From an uncultured Coriobacteriales bacterium (GTDB lineage Bacteria; Actinomycetota; Coriobacteriia; Coriobacteriales; UMGS124), in assembly GCA_934636245.1 (NCBI GenBank), contig CAKUAI010000001.1:258222-322221 (forward strand): a stretch of DNA of 64,000 bases. Reading direction: 5' to 3'. Shown one piece after another: positions 27,199 through 36,768 of the stretch; position 1 is the stretch's first letter; each line of letters begins with the position of its first letter. The notes under the pieces were generated by a model that was not told the origin of the DNA, made no database searches, and was given only the letters and a program-made list of their open reading frames with translations. The position numbers and the translations under genes were made by a program.

Positions 27199-29106
27199 CT
27201 AGGCGTTGGCCAGAGCGTCGTTGACGGCGGAGAAGATGGCCTTGGAGGTGACGGTGGCGCCGGCCACAGCGTCAACGCCGTCGGTGCCGTTGGCCTCGAC
27301 GATGGCAGCGGGGAGCTGCTCGATGGCCTTGGTGCCGATGCCGTCGGTCTCGGAGTTCTCGCCAACCTCGACGGCAGTAATCTTGCCACCCTCGACGGTC
27401 ACGGTCACAGGCACGTCGCCGCCGATGCCCTTGCCCGAAGCGGTGTAGGTGCCGTCGGCAACAGCGCTGGCGTCAGCAGCGGGGGCAGCGTCGGCCTCCT
27501 CGGCCGCAGCGGCCTCAAGGTCGGTCTGGCCCGTTGCACCGGGCTTGACGGGGTTGGACTCATAGGTGCCGGCCACGGCGTTCTCGGCAGAGATCATGCC
27601 GAGGGCAGCGCAGGCCATCAGGCAGGTGCCGGAGCCGTAGTAGAAGTCGCCCAGCCAGCCAGCGGAGCAGTTACCAGCGGCGAAGAGGTGAGGGATGGGG
27701 TTGCCCTCGTAATCGAGAACGTGGCACTGCTCGTCGATGACCATGCCGCCGAAGGCGCCGGTGGTGGACATGATGAGCTTCATGGCGTAGTAAGGGGCGT
27801 CGATGGTGCCGAAGCCGTCGGTACGACCGAACTGCGGGTCCTCCTGGTTCTCGCAGCAGGTCTTCCAGTCGTCGAGCGTGGCCTGCAGGCCAACCTCGGG
27901 CAGGCCGGTCTTCTCGGCCAGCTCGGCCACGGTCTCGCCCTTCACCAGCGTGCCGTCGTCATACCAGGCCTGAACCTGGGCCTCATCCTGAAGAGCGGGG
28001 TTGTCGTCGAAGTTGGAGTCGCCGAAGACGATCCAAACCTGGCCGTCAAAGCCGCCCTCCTGACGGGTCTGGGTGTAGAGGCAACGGCTCCAGAAGCCGT
28101 AAGTGGTGTCCTCACGAGCGAAGCGGTAACCGCGGGGGCCAACAGCGATGATGTCCATCATGTGCTTGTTGGTGCCGATCCAGAAGTAGCTGGGGTTGTT
28201 GTCGGTGCCATGGAAGCTGGTCTGAGCGCCCAGGGCCATACCGGCAAGGATGCCCTCGCCCGTGTTGGCGTCAACCATCGTGAGGTTGTGGTGCTTCATC
28301 ATCCAGTAGTGATGCGGGTTCACGTGCTTGGCCATGACCTCGTTGTGATCGATGCCACCAGTGCAGCAGATGACGCCCTTCTCGGCCTTGTAGCAGGAGC
28401 CGTCGAGGCACTTGACGCCGTTGACGACACCGTTCTCGTCGGTCAGGAACTCAACGATTTCGGCGTTCAGGACAATCTTGCCACCCTTGTCCTCAACGGC
28501 CTTGGCAGCGTTGTCCATCCAGACCTTTCCGCCATGGCCATAGGTGCCCTCGGGGTCGGCCGGGTCGACCAGGTACATGATACGGTCGGCGATGGTCTCC
28601 TGCGGCACGAAGGGAACGGGACGGATGCCAGCGGTGCCACCGACGGCGCAGCCGAAGGAGCTCTTGACCCACTCAAGGGATTCGCCAGACTTGGCGACGA
28701 GGGTCTTGACGAGGTCCTCGTCGCAGTCGCCGTCGGCCATGGCGAGCCAGCACTGCTGCATGAGCTCGATGGAGTCGTTCTTGGTGACAGGGTTCGTACC
28801 ATCGTCAAGGGCGAACTCGTCGTCGCACACGGCCTGGAAGGCACCCTCGGAGAACTGCAGCGTGCCGCCGGTGAAGCCGGACTTCTCGAGGACGATGACG
28901 GAGGCACCCAGCTCGAGGGCACGATAGGCAGCGTTCAGGCCGGCGCCGCCAGCGCCGCAGACAACGACGTCGGCGGCGTCGGTCCACTCGGGCTCAGCGG
29001 CGGCCTCGTCGGCCATTGCGAGGGAACCCTTGTAACCACAAGCAGCGAGCAGGCTGGCAGTGCCGGCGGCACCCAGGAAACCACGGCGAGAGACAGTAGC
29101 GTTCAT
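27199..29106 (-). CDS. Exported FAD/FMN flavoprotein reductase, Tat lipoprotein
   Basis: A 635-residue protein. The N-terminus SRRGFLGAAGTASLLAACGYKG combines a twin-arginine motif with a lipobox (LAAC), so it is probably exported by Tat and lipid-anchored. The FAD motif VVVCGAGGAGLNAAYRALELGASVIVLEK is followed by the capping and catalytic region. An Ala/Glu/Asp linker (about 535-555) leads to a C-terminal FMN_bind domain (from 560), ending with AVAGATVTSKAIFSAV, the site where ApbE-type enzymes attach FMN to Thr. This FAD-FMN layout is that of UrdA-like extracytosolic reductases, the FMN passing electrons to FAD. The acceptor is unknown. ATG 29106 has AGGAGG upstream. It is divergent from the membrane LuxR gene. 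Confidence 0.9.
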   Translation of the reverse strand: MNATVSRRGFLGAAGTASLLAACGYKGSLAMADEAAAEPEWTDAADVVVCGAGGAGLNAAYRALELGASVIVLEKSGFTGGTLQFSEGAFQAVCDDEFALDDGTNPVTKNDSIELMQQCWLAMADGDCDEDLVKTLVAKSGESLEWVKSSFGCAVGGTAGIRPVPFVPQETIADRIMYLVDPADPEGTYGHGGKVWMDNAAKAVEDKGGKIVLNAEIVEFLTDENGVVNGVKCLDGSCYKAEKGVICCTGGIDHNEVMAKHVNPHHYWMMKHHNLTMVDANTGEGILAGMALGAQTSFHGTDNNPSYFWIGTNKHMMDIIAVGPRGYRFAREDTTYGFWSRCLYTQTRQEGGFDGQVWIVFGDSNFDDNPALQDEAQVQAWYDDGTLVKGETVAELAEKTGLPEVGLQATLDDWKTCCENQEDPQFGRTDGFGTIDAPYYAMKLIMSTTGAFGGMVIDEQCHVLDYEGNPIPHLFAAGNCSAGWLGDFYYGSGTCLMACAALGMISAENAVAGTYESNPVKPGATGQTDLEAAAAEEADAAPAADASAVADGTYTASGKGIGGDVPVTVTVEGGKITAVEVGENSETDGIGTKAIEQLPAAIVEANGTDGVDAVAGATVTSKAIFSAVNDALANA

Positions 29107-29383
29107 AGTAGAAACCTCCTGAATCAACGTGCACCTTTTAGTAATAGTGACTTGGTGTTTGCCAGGTTCTGCGCCATCCCCATGACCCAGAAGCATCTCG
29201 GCGCATGTGCGTGCCCGTCTCACGTCTGAGACGTCATGCCTTGCATACACGTGCGCCGGATGGTTCGACCGGCCCTGGCGGCCGGTGGTTGTCGCATGCG
29301 ATGCGGTGCGTGGGGTTCGCGCTTGCCTCGCTGCGACTGAGGCGAACTCTAGGCGGCAGGCGGCTGTTTTTCGAGGGCAAATG

Positions 29384-29426
29384 GGGGTGTTTGAGCGCTC
29401 ACCCCTGGGTGATTCAACAATCACCC
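29384..29426. promoter_or_regulatory. GGGTGA/TCACCC inverted repeats between divergent reductase and LuxR genes
   Basis: GGGTGATT-CAAC-AATCACCC (29407-29426) is a perfect inverted repeat. GGGGTG (29384-29389) and CACCCC (29400-29405) form another just beside it. A third GGGTGA-GAA-TCACCC lies at 29662-29676. They are candidate binding sites for the LuxR-type regulator. Nothing else is recognised in the 496-base gap 29107-29602. Confidence 0.45.
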
Positions 29427-29602
29427 CACCGTCTAGCTGGGATGTTAATGTTTTTGAATCCTCTAGCCCTGATATGGGTCAAACGAGTATCATGGGCGCG
29501 GTTGTATTTGAGAGTGCGTGCAAAGGGAACTCTCGTCTTCTATTTTGGTTCGGCCGGCATTGGTCGTGTTCCATGGGGGCGAAGGTTGGGGAAGGACGGT
29601 CC

Positions 29603-31096
29603 ATGGCAGCGGGGCAACTTGGGGCTCAGGGGACGCTTGGAACATCGGGGCGAGGCAGCTTGGGTGAGAATCACCCCGCCATGTCGTCCGGCAGAATCGG
29701 CGCCATCGTGCTTGCCACCCTGGCGTGCGTCTGCAGCTCGGTGGACGTCTGGGTTCTCATGACGATGGCGCTGCCGTTGATGGACTCTTTGAACCCTGCG
29801 GCAACCACCATTCAGGCCGTCGCCGCAGCGGCGGGTTATGCCCTCGTTGCCCTCGTCGCCCTCAAAGCGCCGCGCCTGGTGTCGCCCGTCGTGTTCAGCG
29901 CCGTCTCTGTCGCCATGATTATCGTCGGTTCGTTTGTCTGGTGGTGGGGGATGGACTCCTCCAACGCCGTGGTTGCCACGGTGGGTGTGTGCGTGGCGCA
30001 TTTCGGTTGTTCATGGCCGCGCATTCTGGTGGGTGCCTCTCTGTGTGCCCTGGGCAACAAGCGCGATCTCGTTCTGGCCGCCTTTTTAGGCGAGGGCATC
30101 GGCGCCCTCATGCGCTGCCTTATCCCGCAGACGTTCTCGCTTGTCACATGCCTTGTTGTCGCAGGCCTGGCCGAGCTGATGATGACGTGCGCTGGCCATG
30201 CCGCAGGCGTGCCCTTCCTCAAGAAGGGACTTTCGGCCCGCTCGCCCGAGGAACTCGGCACCACAAACCCCAACTCGTTCGTGAGTCCCTCGCACCGCCT
30301 CTTCGTCCTCATCGCGTTTTTCGAGTTCATCCACGGTGTCTCGCTGGCTGAGAAGACCGACGTCATCCTTGGCGCGAACATCGCCGTGGTGGTTGCCTTG
30401 ATCGCCGGCGGGGTGTGGGTGTTTGCGCGGCATCGCATGGAGAGCGAGGACATCTTGCTCGTGATTGCGGCGCTGCTCATGCTCGGCGGCTTCATCTTGC
30501 GCCCCCTGACGCCCGTCGAGTCCATGATGTCGAGCACGCTCTCGTTTGCGGGCGCCGCGTTCTCGTGGGTGCTCATCTGGACGGTCTTTGCCTCGGTGGG
30601 CATGTCGAACCCTGCGGGCGCCCTGTGGGCACTCGGTGCGGGCTATACCATGCAGGCCCTGGGTTTGGAGGCGGGCTCGCTTCTGGGTCGCTGGGCCACA
30701 TCTGAGTGGTTTGTGGCTTCAGACAGCGTGGCAAACTGTCTCAACGCTGTGGTGGTGCTCGCCTTCATCGGGTATCTGCTCGTAGGCATGCGCGGGTTCT
30801 CGTTTAGCGCGGCCTTTGCCGACATTGTGCCTGTTGAGCCCCTGCGCACCTTGAAGCACACTGCCGCCCACATCGAGGAAAGCTGCGAGACTTTGGCTCG
30901 CGAGCACGGCTTGTCGGCTCGCGAGCTCGACGTGATGCGTCTGCTTGCCCAGGGAAAGGGCGGCCAAGAGATACAGGACGAGCTCGTGGTGTCGCGCAAC
31001 ACGGTGAAGACCCACGTGCGCCACATCTACCGCAAGCTCGACGTGCACTCACAACAGGAGCTCATCAACCTTGTCGGTGGAGATTCGCCTCGCTGA
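29603..31096 (+). CDS. LuxR-type regulator with multi-span membrane domain
   Basis: About 497 residues. It has roughly twelve hydrophobic helices (for example IGAIVLATLACVCSSVDVWVLMTMAL and ALWALGAGYTMQALGLEAGSLL) followed by a cytosolic LuxR/GerE helix-turn-helix (LSARELDVMRLLAQGKGGQEIQDELVVSRNTVKTHVRHIYRKLDVHSQQELINLV). This membrane-LuxR fusion is common in Eggerthellaceae beside respiratory reductases, where it is thought to sense a substrate and activate the adjacent gene. It is divergent from the FAD/FMN reductase at 27199. The start is uncertain: ATG 29603 follows GGAAGGACGG, while ATG 29681 begins right at the first helix. Confidence 0.85.
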   Translation: MAAGQLGAQGTLGTSGRGSLGENHPAMSSGRIGAIVLATLACVCSSVDVWVLMTMALPLMDSLNPAATTIQAVAAAAGYALVALVALKAPRLVSPVVFSAVSVAMIIVGSFVWWWGMDSSNAVVATVGVCVAHFGCSWPRILVGASLCALGNKRDLVLAAFLGEGIGALMRCLIPQTFSLVTCLVVAGLAELMMTCAGHAAGVPFLKKGLSARSPEELGTTNPNSFVSPSHRLFVLIAFFEFIHGVSLAEKTDVILGANIAVVVALIAGGVWVFARHRMESEDILLVIAALLMLGGFILRPLTPVESMMSSTLSFAGAAFSWVLIWTVFASVGMSNPAGALWALGAGYTMQALGLEAGSLLGRWATSEWFVASDSVANCLNAVVVLAFIGYLLVGMRGFSFSAAFADIVPVEPLRTLKHTAAHIEESCETLAREHGLSARELDVMRLLAQGKGGQEIQDELVVSRNTVKTHVRHIYRKLDVHSQQELINLVGGDSPR

Positions 31097-31208
31097 GTGG
31101 CGTTTGGTTGAGGATTGCGGGCTGGGGTAGAATGCCTGCATAGCGCGCCTGGCGTTTGAGGTTTCAGGCGACTGAAGAAGCAATGTGGTGTCGGGGAAGG
31201 AGCTTGCT

Positions 31209-31427
31209 ATGTATATGGCTGACGATGCGACCTTGATCTTGGGTGTTATTTCCTGCGTTCTTTTTGCTTGCGTTGTGGTGGCCTACTTCCTGTCCATCTC
31301 CATGATGGTGCACAGCGCTATTGAGAAGGGCTGCACGTGGAGCAAGGGACGCCTGTGGTTCATCGGTATCTTCACGACGCCTATCACCTTGGGCGTCATC
31401 GTGGCGGGTTTGCCCGACCGCAAGTAA
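31209..31427 (+). CDS. Small two-helix membrane protein
   Basis: A 72-residue protein with two membrane helices (LILGVISCVLFACVVVAYFL and LWFIGIFTTPITLGVIVAGL) joined by a short loop (EKGCTWSKGR). ATG 31209 has AAGGAG six bases upstream. I do not recognise a family. It stands alone between the LuxR gene and the second two-component module. The following 294 bases to 31721 show no gene. Confidence 0.7.
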   Translation: MYMADDATLILGVISCVLFACVVVAYFLSISMMVHSAIEKGCTWSKGRLWFIGIFTTPITLGVIVAGLPDRK

Positions 31428-31721
31428 CGCGGCGAAATCAATTGCCTTGCAAGTAGGGTGTCTGGTTAAGGGGGTCGACGGCACAGGACCGGCGGCCTTC
31501 TTTTGTTTGTCGTCGGGTGGTTTGGCTGGTGCCTGGCGTTTCTATGGCTTCCGGGCGAGGCCGTCGTCTGTGCCGACGTTTTGGTTTGACGCTTTTTGGC
31601 GCGGTCGCGACATGCCAGAAGCGGAACATGCTTTGTGACACGCGTGTAAGATTTGCTAGCTTCGCACTTGGTATCATGGCTGGAGTTGTAGCAACAGGCG
31701 GGTGAGGTAGGTGATACATAT

Positions 31722-32402
31722 ATGCATATATATGTAATTGAAGACGACGAGTCAGTACGCGAGCAGCTCGCGCTGCTTTTGCAGCGCGCGGGTTACGAGG
31801 TGACGTGCGCCGAGCGGTTTGACCGTCTTGTAGACGACGTCCTCGCCGCTTCTCCCGACCTCGTGCTGCTCGACCTGGGCTTGCCGGGCACCGACGGGCA
31901 GATAGTCTGCCGAGAGATCCGCCGCGTCTCGCAAGTGCCCATCATCGTTGTCACGAGCCGGGTCACCGACCTCGACGAGGTCATGTCCATGTCGCTGGGC
32001 GCCGACGACTTTGTGGCCAAGCCTTACAACCCTTCCGTGCTTCTTGCCCACATCGAGGCGTGCCTGCGCCGGGCAAAGGGCCCCGGCGCCCACCTGTCCA
32101 ATGTGCTTGAATGTGCCGGTGTCTCGCTCGACCTCGCCCGTTGCTCGGCGAGCTACGAGGGCAAGTCGGTTGAGCTCACCAAAAACGAGACGCGCATCTT
32201 GTCGTTGCTCATGCGCCGTGCCGGCAAGGTTGTGTCGCGCGAGGACATCATGGTCGAGCTTTGGAACTCCGACGCCTTTATCGACGACAACACCCTTACG
32301 GTGAACATGAACCGCCTGCGCAAGACGCTTGCGTCCATTGGCGTGGAGGGCTTCCTGCGCACCCATCGTGGCCTGGGCTACTCGGCGGAGACGTCTCGAT
32401 GA
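31722..32402 (+). CDS. OmpR-family response regulator of the Bce-like module
   Basis: A 226-residue regulator. The receiver domain has IEDDE, phospho-acceptor Asp near 51 (LVLLDLGLPGTDG), VTSR and VAKPYNP. The winged-helix domain ends FLRTHRGLGYSAE. The arrangement with a short kinase, an ATPase and an FtsX permease mirrors BceRSAB peptide-antibiotic resistance systems. ATG 31722 follows AGGTAGGTGATA. It ends in an ATGA overlap with the kinase gene, so they are co-translated. Confidence 0.92.
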   Translation: MHIYVIEDDESVREQLALLLQRAGYEVTCAERFDRLVDDVLAASPDLVLLDLGLPGTDGQIVCREIRRVSQVPIIVVTSRVTDLDEVMSMSLGADDFVAKPYNPSVLLAHIEACLRRAKGPGAHLSNVLECAGVSLDLARCSASYEGKSVELTKNETRILSLLMRRAGKVVSREDIMVELWNSDAFIDDNTLTVNMNRLRKTLASIGVEGFLRTHRGLGYSAETSR

Positions 32403-33466
32403 GTGCACATGAGAGGCGCGAGGGCGGTTTGAGTCTCGCGGCCTACCTGCGTAGTCATGCGGCCACGGTGCTCATGGGGATCGCCGCCCTTGTCTTCCTT
32501 TGGCCGCTGCTGAGGTTGACGGGCATGACGTCCGAGCTTGCGATGCTGTTCGTCGTGCTGGCTGCGTTGGTGTTTGGGGCAATGGGCCTCGTCAACTACC
32601 TGCGCTCTCGCGCCTGGTGCCGGGCTTTTCAGGAGATTGCGGCCGAACCCGACCGAGCGCTTGCGCGTGCCAGCGAGATGGGCGAGCCCGACGGGGCCGA
32701 GGCCCGCGTGGCATACGAGGCCCTTGAGGCATTGCGGGTGCAGGCGGCCCATGAGGTGGGGGAGTCGCAGCGCCGCGAGCGTGAGCATCGCGAGTACGTG
32801 GAGACATGGGTTCACGAGGTCAAGACGCCCCTGGCTGCCGCGCGCCTCATTATCGACAATGAGGAGGGTCGTGTGCCTCACGGCCTCGCCACCGAGCTCG
32901 ACCGTGTGGATGCCCTCGTGGAGCAGGCACTGTTCTTTGCGCGTTCAAGCTGCGTCGAGAAAGACCTCCGCATTCGGTCGTGCGAGATGTCGACGCTCGT
33001 GCGCGAGGCGCTGAAGTCTCGCGCGCAGGCTCTTGTGGGTGTCCACATGATGGTCGGCATGGAGGGGCTGGAAGGCGTCATTGCCTTTGCCGACGCTAAA
33101 TGGGTCGTGTTTGTTCTGGGCCAGCTTATTGACAATGCGGTACGCTACCGTCGCGAGGACGGTGCCTGCCGCATCGACTTCAGCGCATGTCGCGAGGACG
33201 AAGGCAAGGCGAACGAGCGCGTGGTGCTCAAGGTGCGCGACAACGGCTGCGGCGTGAGTGCTGCCGACAGGGGCCGGGTGTGGGAGAAAGGCTTCACCGG
33301 CAGCAACGGCCGCACCCACACCAAGTCGACGGGCATCGGTCTCTACCTCGTGCGCAATCTCTGCCAGAAGATGGGCATCGCGACAAGCCTGTCGAGCGTC
33401 GAGGGGCAATGGACCTGCGTGAGCCTGACGTTTCCGGCAAACCGCATGCATATGCTGGGAGAATAG
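32399..33466 (+). CDS. BceS-type intramembrane-sensing histidine kinase
   Basis: A 355-residue kinase with two closely spaced membrane helices (about 21-40 and 47-66). Its H-box YVETWVHEVKTPLAAARL has His near 139, the form typical of BceS-like kinases, and the ATPase part includes LIDNAVRYR, VRDNGCGVSAADRGRVWEKGFTG and STGIGLYLVRNLC. It lacks an extracellular sensor, so the transporter encoded next is the likely sensory partner. It overlaps the regulator gene by four bases. A 144-base gap separates it from the ATPase gene. Confidence 0.92.
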   Translation: MSAHERREGGLSLAAYLRSHAATVLMGIAALVFLWPLLRLTGMTSELAMLFVVLAALVFGAMGLVNYLRSRAWCRAFQEIAAEPDRALARASEMGEPDGAEARVAYEALEALRVQAAHEVGESQRREREHREYVETWVHEVKTPLAAARLIIDNEEGRVPHGLATELDRVDALVEQALFFARSSCVEKDLRIRSCEMSTLVREALKSRAQALVGVHMMVGMEGLEGVIAFADAKWVVFVLGQLIDNAVRYRREDGACRIDFSACREDEGKANERVVLKVRDNGCGVSAADRGRVWEKGFTGSNGRTHTKSTGIGLYLVRNLCQKMGIATSLSSVEGQWTCVSLTFPANRMHMLGE

Positions 33467-33610
33467 GCGCCGTCGCGTACCTTACACGAACGTTACCCAC
33501 ATGTAAGGTCAATCGATGGCACGGCCGAGCCCGACAGGCGATGATGTCCAACGTTGAACGACATCTACGGCGCGCGGCATCTGGCCAGCAGCGCGGAAGG
33601 GAGGCCTGCC

Positions 33611-34378
33611 ATGGCGGCGGTCTTGGAAGTACGGAACCTCGAGAAAGTGTATGCAGGAAGGGGCGCCTCGACTCGGGCGCTGGCGGGCGTGAGCCTGTCG
33701 GCCGAGAAGGGCGACTTCGTGGGCATCATGGGCGCGTCGGGCTCGGGCAAGACCACGCTGCTCAACTGCATCGCCACCATCGACGCCCCCACCTCGGGCA
33801 CAGTCCTCATCAACGGGCAAGACGTGACAAAGCTGAAGTCGCGCGCCCTGGCGGACTTTCGCCGTGAGGAGCTCGGCTTCGTTTTCCAGAATTCCAACCT
33901 GCTCGACACACTTACCTGCCGCGAGAACATAGCGCTGCCCCTTACCATCGGACGCGTGCCTGCGGGCGAGATTTCGGCGCGCGTCATGTCCATGGCGTCG
34001 ACCTTAGGCATCGAGGGGATTCTCAACAAGTTTCCTTACCAGGTGTCCGGCGGCCAGCGTCAGCGCGTGGCGGCGGCCCGTGCCATGATCGGCCAGCCCA
34101 AGCTCGTACTCGCCGACGAGCCCACGGGCGCTTTGGACTCCAAGAACGCAAAGCTCCTGCTCGAGTGCTTCGAGATGCTCAACAAGCAGCTCGACGCCAC
34201 CATCCTCATGGTGACACACGACTCCTTTGCCGCCAGCTACTGCAAGCGCGTCGTGTTTATCCGCGACGGACGCGTGTTCACCGAGGTCGTGCGCGGCGAT
34301 GCCACGCGCAAGCAGTTCTTCGACGACATCATGCGCGTCGTGGCCGTCATCGGGGGAGACGAGACCGATGATCGCTAA
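33611..34378 (+). CDS. BceA-type ABC transporter ATPase
   Basis: A 255-residue ATPase. Walker A GASGSGKTT (about 41-49), signature VSGGQRQRVAAARAM, Walker B LVLADEPTGALDSKN and switch His in VTHDSFAASYC are all present. SGGQRQRVA with DEPTGALD is the BceA pattern. ATG 33611 follows GGGAGGCCTGCC; an upstream in-frame ATG at 33554 would add 19 residues without support. It overlaps the permease gene by 11 bases. Confidence 0.94.
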   Translation: MAAVLEVRNLEKVYAGRGASTRALAGVSLSAEKGDFVGIMGASGSGKTTLLNCIATIDAPTSGTVLINGQDVTKLKSRALADFRREELGFVFQNSNLLDTLTCRENIALPLTIGRVPAGEISARVMSMASTLGIEGILNKFPYQVSGGQRQRVAAARAMIGQPKLVLADEPTGALDSKNAKLLLECFEMLNKQLDATILMVTHDSFAASYCKRVVFIRDGRVFTEVVRGDATRKQFFDDIMRVVAVIGGDETDDR

Positions 34379-36536
34379 GCTTGCCTTCGGCAACGTCCGC
34401 AAGTCCCTGCGCGACTTCGCCGTCTACTTCGCCACGGTCGCCCTCGGCGTGGCCGTCTTCTATGCGTTCAACACCATCGCCGACCAGGCGGACTTCTTGA
34501 GCGGAGATGCCTCGGGCATCGTCGCGTCCATTGGCGGCATCATGCGAGGCCTCACTGTTTTCCTTGCGCTGGTGCTGGGCTTCCTCATGGTGTATGCCAA
34601 CAACTTCCTCGTTCGCAGGCGCAAGCGCGAGCTGGGTCTTTACCAGATGCTCGGCATGCGCCGTTCGCAGGTTTCGGCCGTGCTGGCGCTCGAGACGCTC
34701 ATCAGCGGCATCGGCGCCTTCGCGTGCGGCTTGGTGCTGGGTGTCTTGCTGTCCCAGCTGCTTGTGTTTGTAACGGCGGCCCTCTTCCACGACACGATCA
34801 CCGCGTTCTCCTTTCGCTTCAGCCCCGAGGCGGCACTCTTCACCCTAGAGTGCTTCGCCCTCATGTTTGCGGTAATGCTGCTCTTCAACATGCGTGCGCT
34901 TCGCCGCGTTCACGCGGTCGACCTCATGGAGGCCGACCGCGTGAACGAGGAGATCAAGCTGCGCAGCCTCCCGGCCTCCGTGGTCGTCTTCCTGGTTGGT
35001 GCCGCGCTCATCGGCGTGTCGTATGCGCGCCTGTTGCATGACGGTTTGCCTGTCGTTGGCTTTGAGGGCGAAGCGGGGCGTGACTTCTGCATCACCACCG
35101 GCATGGTGTGCGCAGGCACGGTGGCCGTCTTCTATGCGTTGTCAGGGTTCCTGGTGAGCCTCATGCAAAAGATTCCGCGTGTGTATTGGCGCGGACTCAA
35201 CATGCTCACGCTGCGCCAGCTCAACTCGCGCGTGAACACCGCATCCGGCTCCATGGCAGCCATCTCGATGATTCTGTTCCTCGCCATCACCGCGGTCACG
35301 ACGGGCGTGAGCGTGTGCTCGGCGTTCACTTCCACCATCGAGGGGCACAACCCTTACGACGCTTCCATCGACGTGTGGTATTTCGATTCTGACTCGCCCA
35401 GTTCGCTCCAATCTCTTCCCCTCACTGCGGATGGCCAGGAGGCACCGGGTTATGGGGCTGCCACTGAGGAGCACGACATTGTGCAGATGCTTGCCGATGC
35501 AGGTTATGACCTGTCTCGCGTGGCCGACTACAACGTCCTTGAGCTGAGGGAAGCGTCGGGACTTGCCGAGAAGACTTTGGCTTCTTTTGACGAAATGACC
35601 CGCGTTACCGGTGTTACCTTGCCTGCCAGCGTTGCAGGTATGGCCTCCGACGGCGGCGTTCAGGTGGTGGGCTTGTCTGAGTTCAACGCTTTGCGCGCGT
35701 TCTTGGGCCTTGATCCCATTGAGCTTGGCGAGAACGAGTATGCGATGACCTGCGACATGGGCGAGGGCCTTCGCGATTTCTTCAGCCAGGTGATGGGCGC
35801 CGGCTACACGGTGACGTTGGCAGGCAGGGATCTTGCTCCTTCAGCGGCTGGAGTCATCGATGACGCCTCCGGCACCCTGTCCGACTCCATTTTCGGGTCG
35901 AACCCCGGGTACTTCATCGTCCCTGACGAGATCGCAGCTCAGGCACCGTGCGCGTCGGCTTACATCAACGTGCGGTACGAGGACGGCATGGGCAAAGAGG
36001 CGAGCGAGTTGATGGATGACCTCGCAAACCTTCAGACGGTCGACATCTTCAAAGAGGGCCAGACGACGTTCGCCTACATCGGGAACGTGATTCAGAAAGA
36101 TGAGTCATGGTCCGCGATGAACGGCATGACCGGCATCGTGAGCTACATGGCTGTCTACATCGGCTTTGTGCTTGTGGTGTCGTGTGCGGCGATTCTCGCA
36201 ATCCAGCAGCTCTGCGCCACGACCGACGCCCAGCACAGCTGGAGGCTCCTGTGGGAGCTGGGTTGTCCGCGCAGGCTCGTGTACCGCTGCCTGCTCGTGC
36301 AGACGCTCGTGTACTTCCTGCTCCCGCTTGTTGTGGCGCTGGCGCACAGCATGGTGGCCCTCAGCGTGGTGTGCGACGTCGTGGAAATCTTCGGCGCTTT
36401 CGACATCACCACGGCGGCCATTTCGAACGGCGCGCTGTTCGTGGCGGTGTACGGGGCCTATCTGTTCGCCTCCTATCGCCTGAGCCGTGGCATGGTCAGC
36501 TCAACGATGGGCAACGCCGGGCGCTTGAGCGCATAA
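34368..36536 (+). CDS. BceB-type FtsX permease
   Basis: A 722-residue permease. It starts MIAKLAFGNVRKSLRDFAVYFATVALGVAVFYAFN, the usual BceB opening. The N-terminal helices are followed by FtsX-type repeats (VRRRKRELGLYQMLGMRRSQV) and a large external domain between helices near 360 and 610, the peptide-binding part in Bce transporters. C-terminal helices complete it (about ten in all). With the ATPase at 33611 and the two-component genes it should form a flux-sensing resistance module against a cell-wall-active peptide; which one cannot be told. GGGGGAGAC precedes the start and a strong terminator follows. Confidence 0.92.
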   Translation: MIAKLAFGNVRKSLRDFAVYFATVALGVAVFYAFNTIADQADFLSGDASGIVASIGGIMRGLTVFLALVLGFLMVYANNFLVRRRKRELGLYQMLGMRRSQVSAVLALETLISGIGAFACGLVLGVLLSQLLVFVTAALFHDTITAFSFRFSPEAALFTLECFALMFAVMLLFNMRALRRVHAVDLMEADRVNEEIKLRSLPASVVVFLVGAALIGVSYARLLHDGLPVVGFEGEAGRDFCITTGMVCAGTVAVFYALSGFLVSLMQKIPRVYWRGLNMLTLRQLNSRVNTASGSMAAISMILFLAITAVTTGVSVCSAFTSTIEGHNPYDASIDVWYFDSDSPSSLQSLPLTADGQEAPGYGAATEEHDIVQMLADAGYDLSRVADYNVLELREASGLAEKTLASFDEMTRVTGVTLPASVAGMASDGGVQVVGLSEFNALRAFLGLDPIELGENEYAMTCDMGEGLRDFFSQVMGAGYTVTLAGRDLAPSAAGVIDDASGTLSDSIFGSNPGYFIVPDEIAAQAPCASAYINVRYEDGMGKEASELMDDLANLQTVDIFKEGQTTFAYIGNVIQKDESWSAMNGMTGIVSYMAVYIGFVLVVSCAAILAIQQLCATTDAQHSWRLLWELGCPRRLVYRCLLVQTLVYFLLPLVVALAHSMVALSVVCDVVEIFGAFDITTAAISNGALFVAVYGAYLFASYRLSRGMVSSTMGNAGRLSA

Positions 36537-36568
36537 GGCCGCCGGGTCGCGCGAGAGGGTGTCGTTGT

Positions 36569-36614
36569 AGGTCCCGGGGAGTCGGTTTGAGGCCGTTCCC
36601 CGGGACCTTGTTTG
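36569..36614 (+). terminator. Terminator after the Bce-like module
   Basis: AGGTCCCGGGGA and TCCCCGGGACCT form a perfect 12-bp stem, followed by TGTTTGTG. Confidence 0.75.
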
Positions 36615-36768
36615 TGTGGCCATCACTCAGGTGGGGCAGGGCCGTCTCGCTTACGCCTCCGATCGCAAGTCGAGCTTGCCTGTTTGTGATGCAGTTGGCG
36701 CACGGCGAGTTTGCGCAGTTGGGCAAGCCGCTTGCGACTATCACCCAGGACTGTGGGCAATAGAGAGC

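Noticed and set aside
27154..29229. 691-codon plus-strand frame rich in Gly/Val/Leu opposite the FAD/FMN reductase
   Set aside because: The sense gene has a Tat signal, lipobox, FAD and FMN motifs and a ribosome-binding site; the opposite frame has none.
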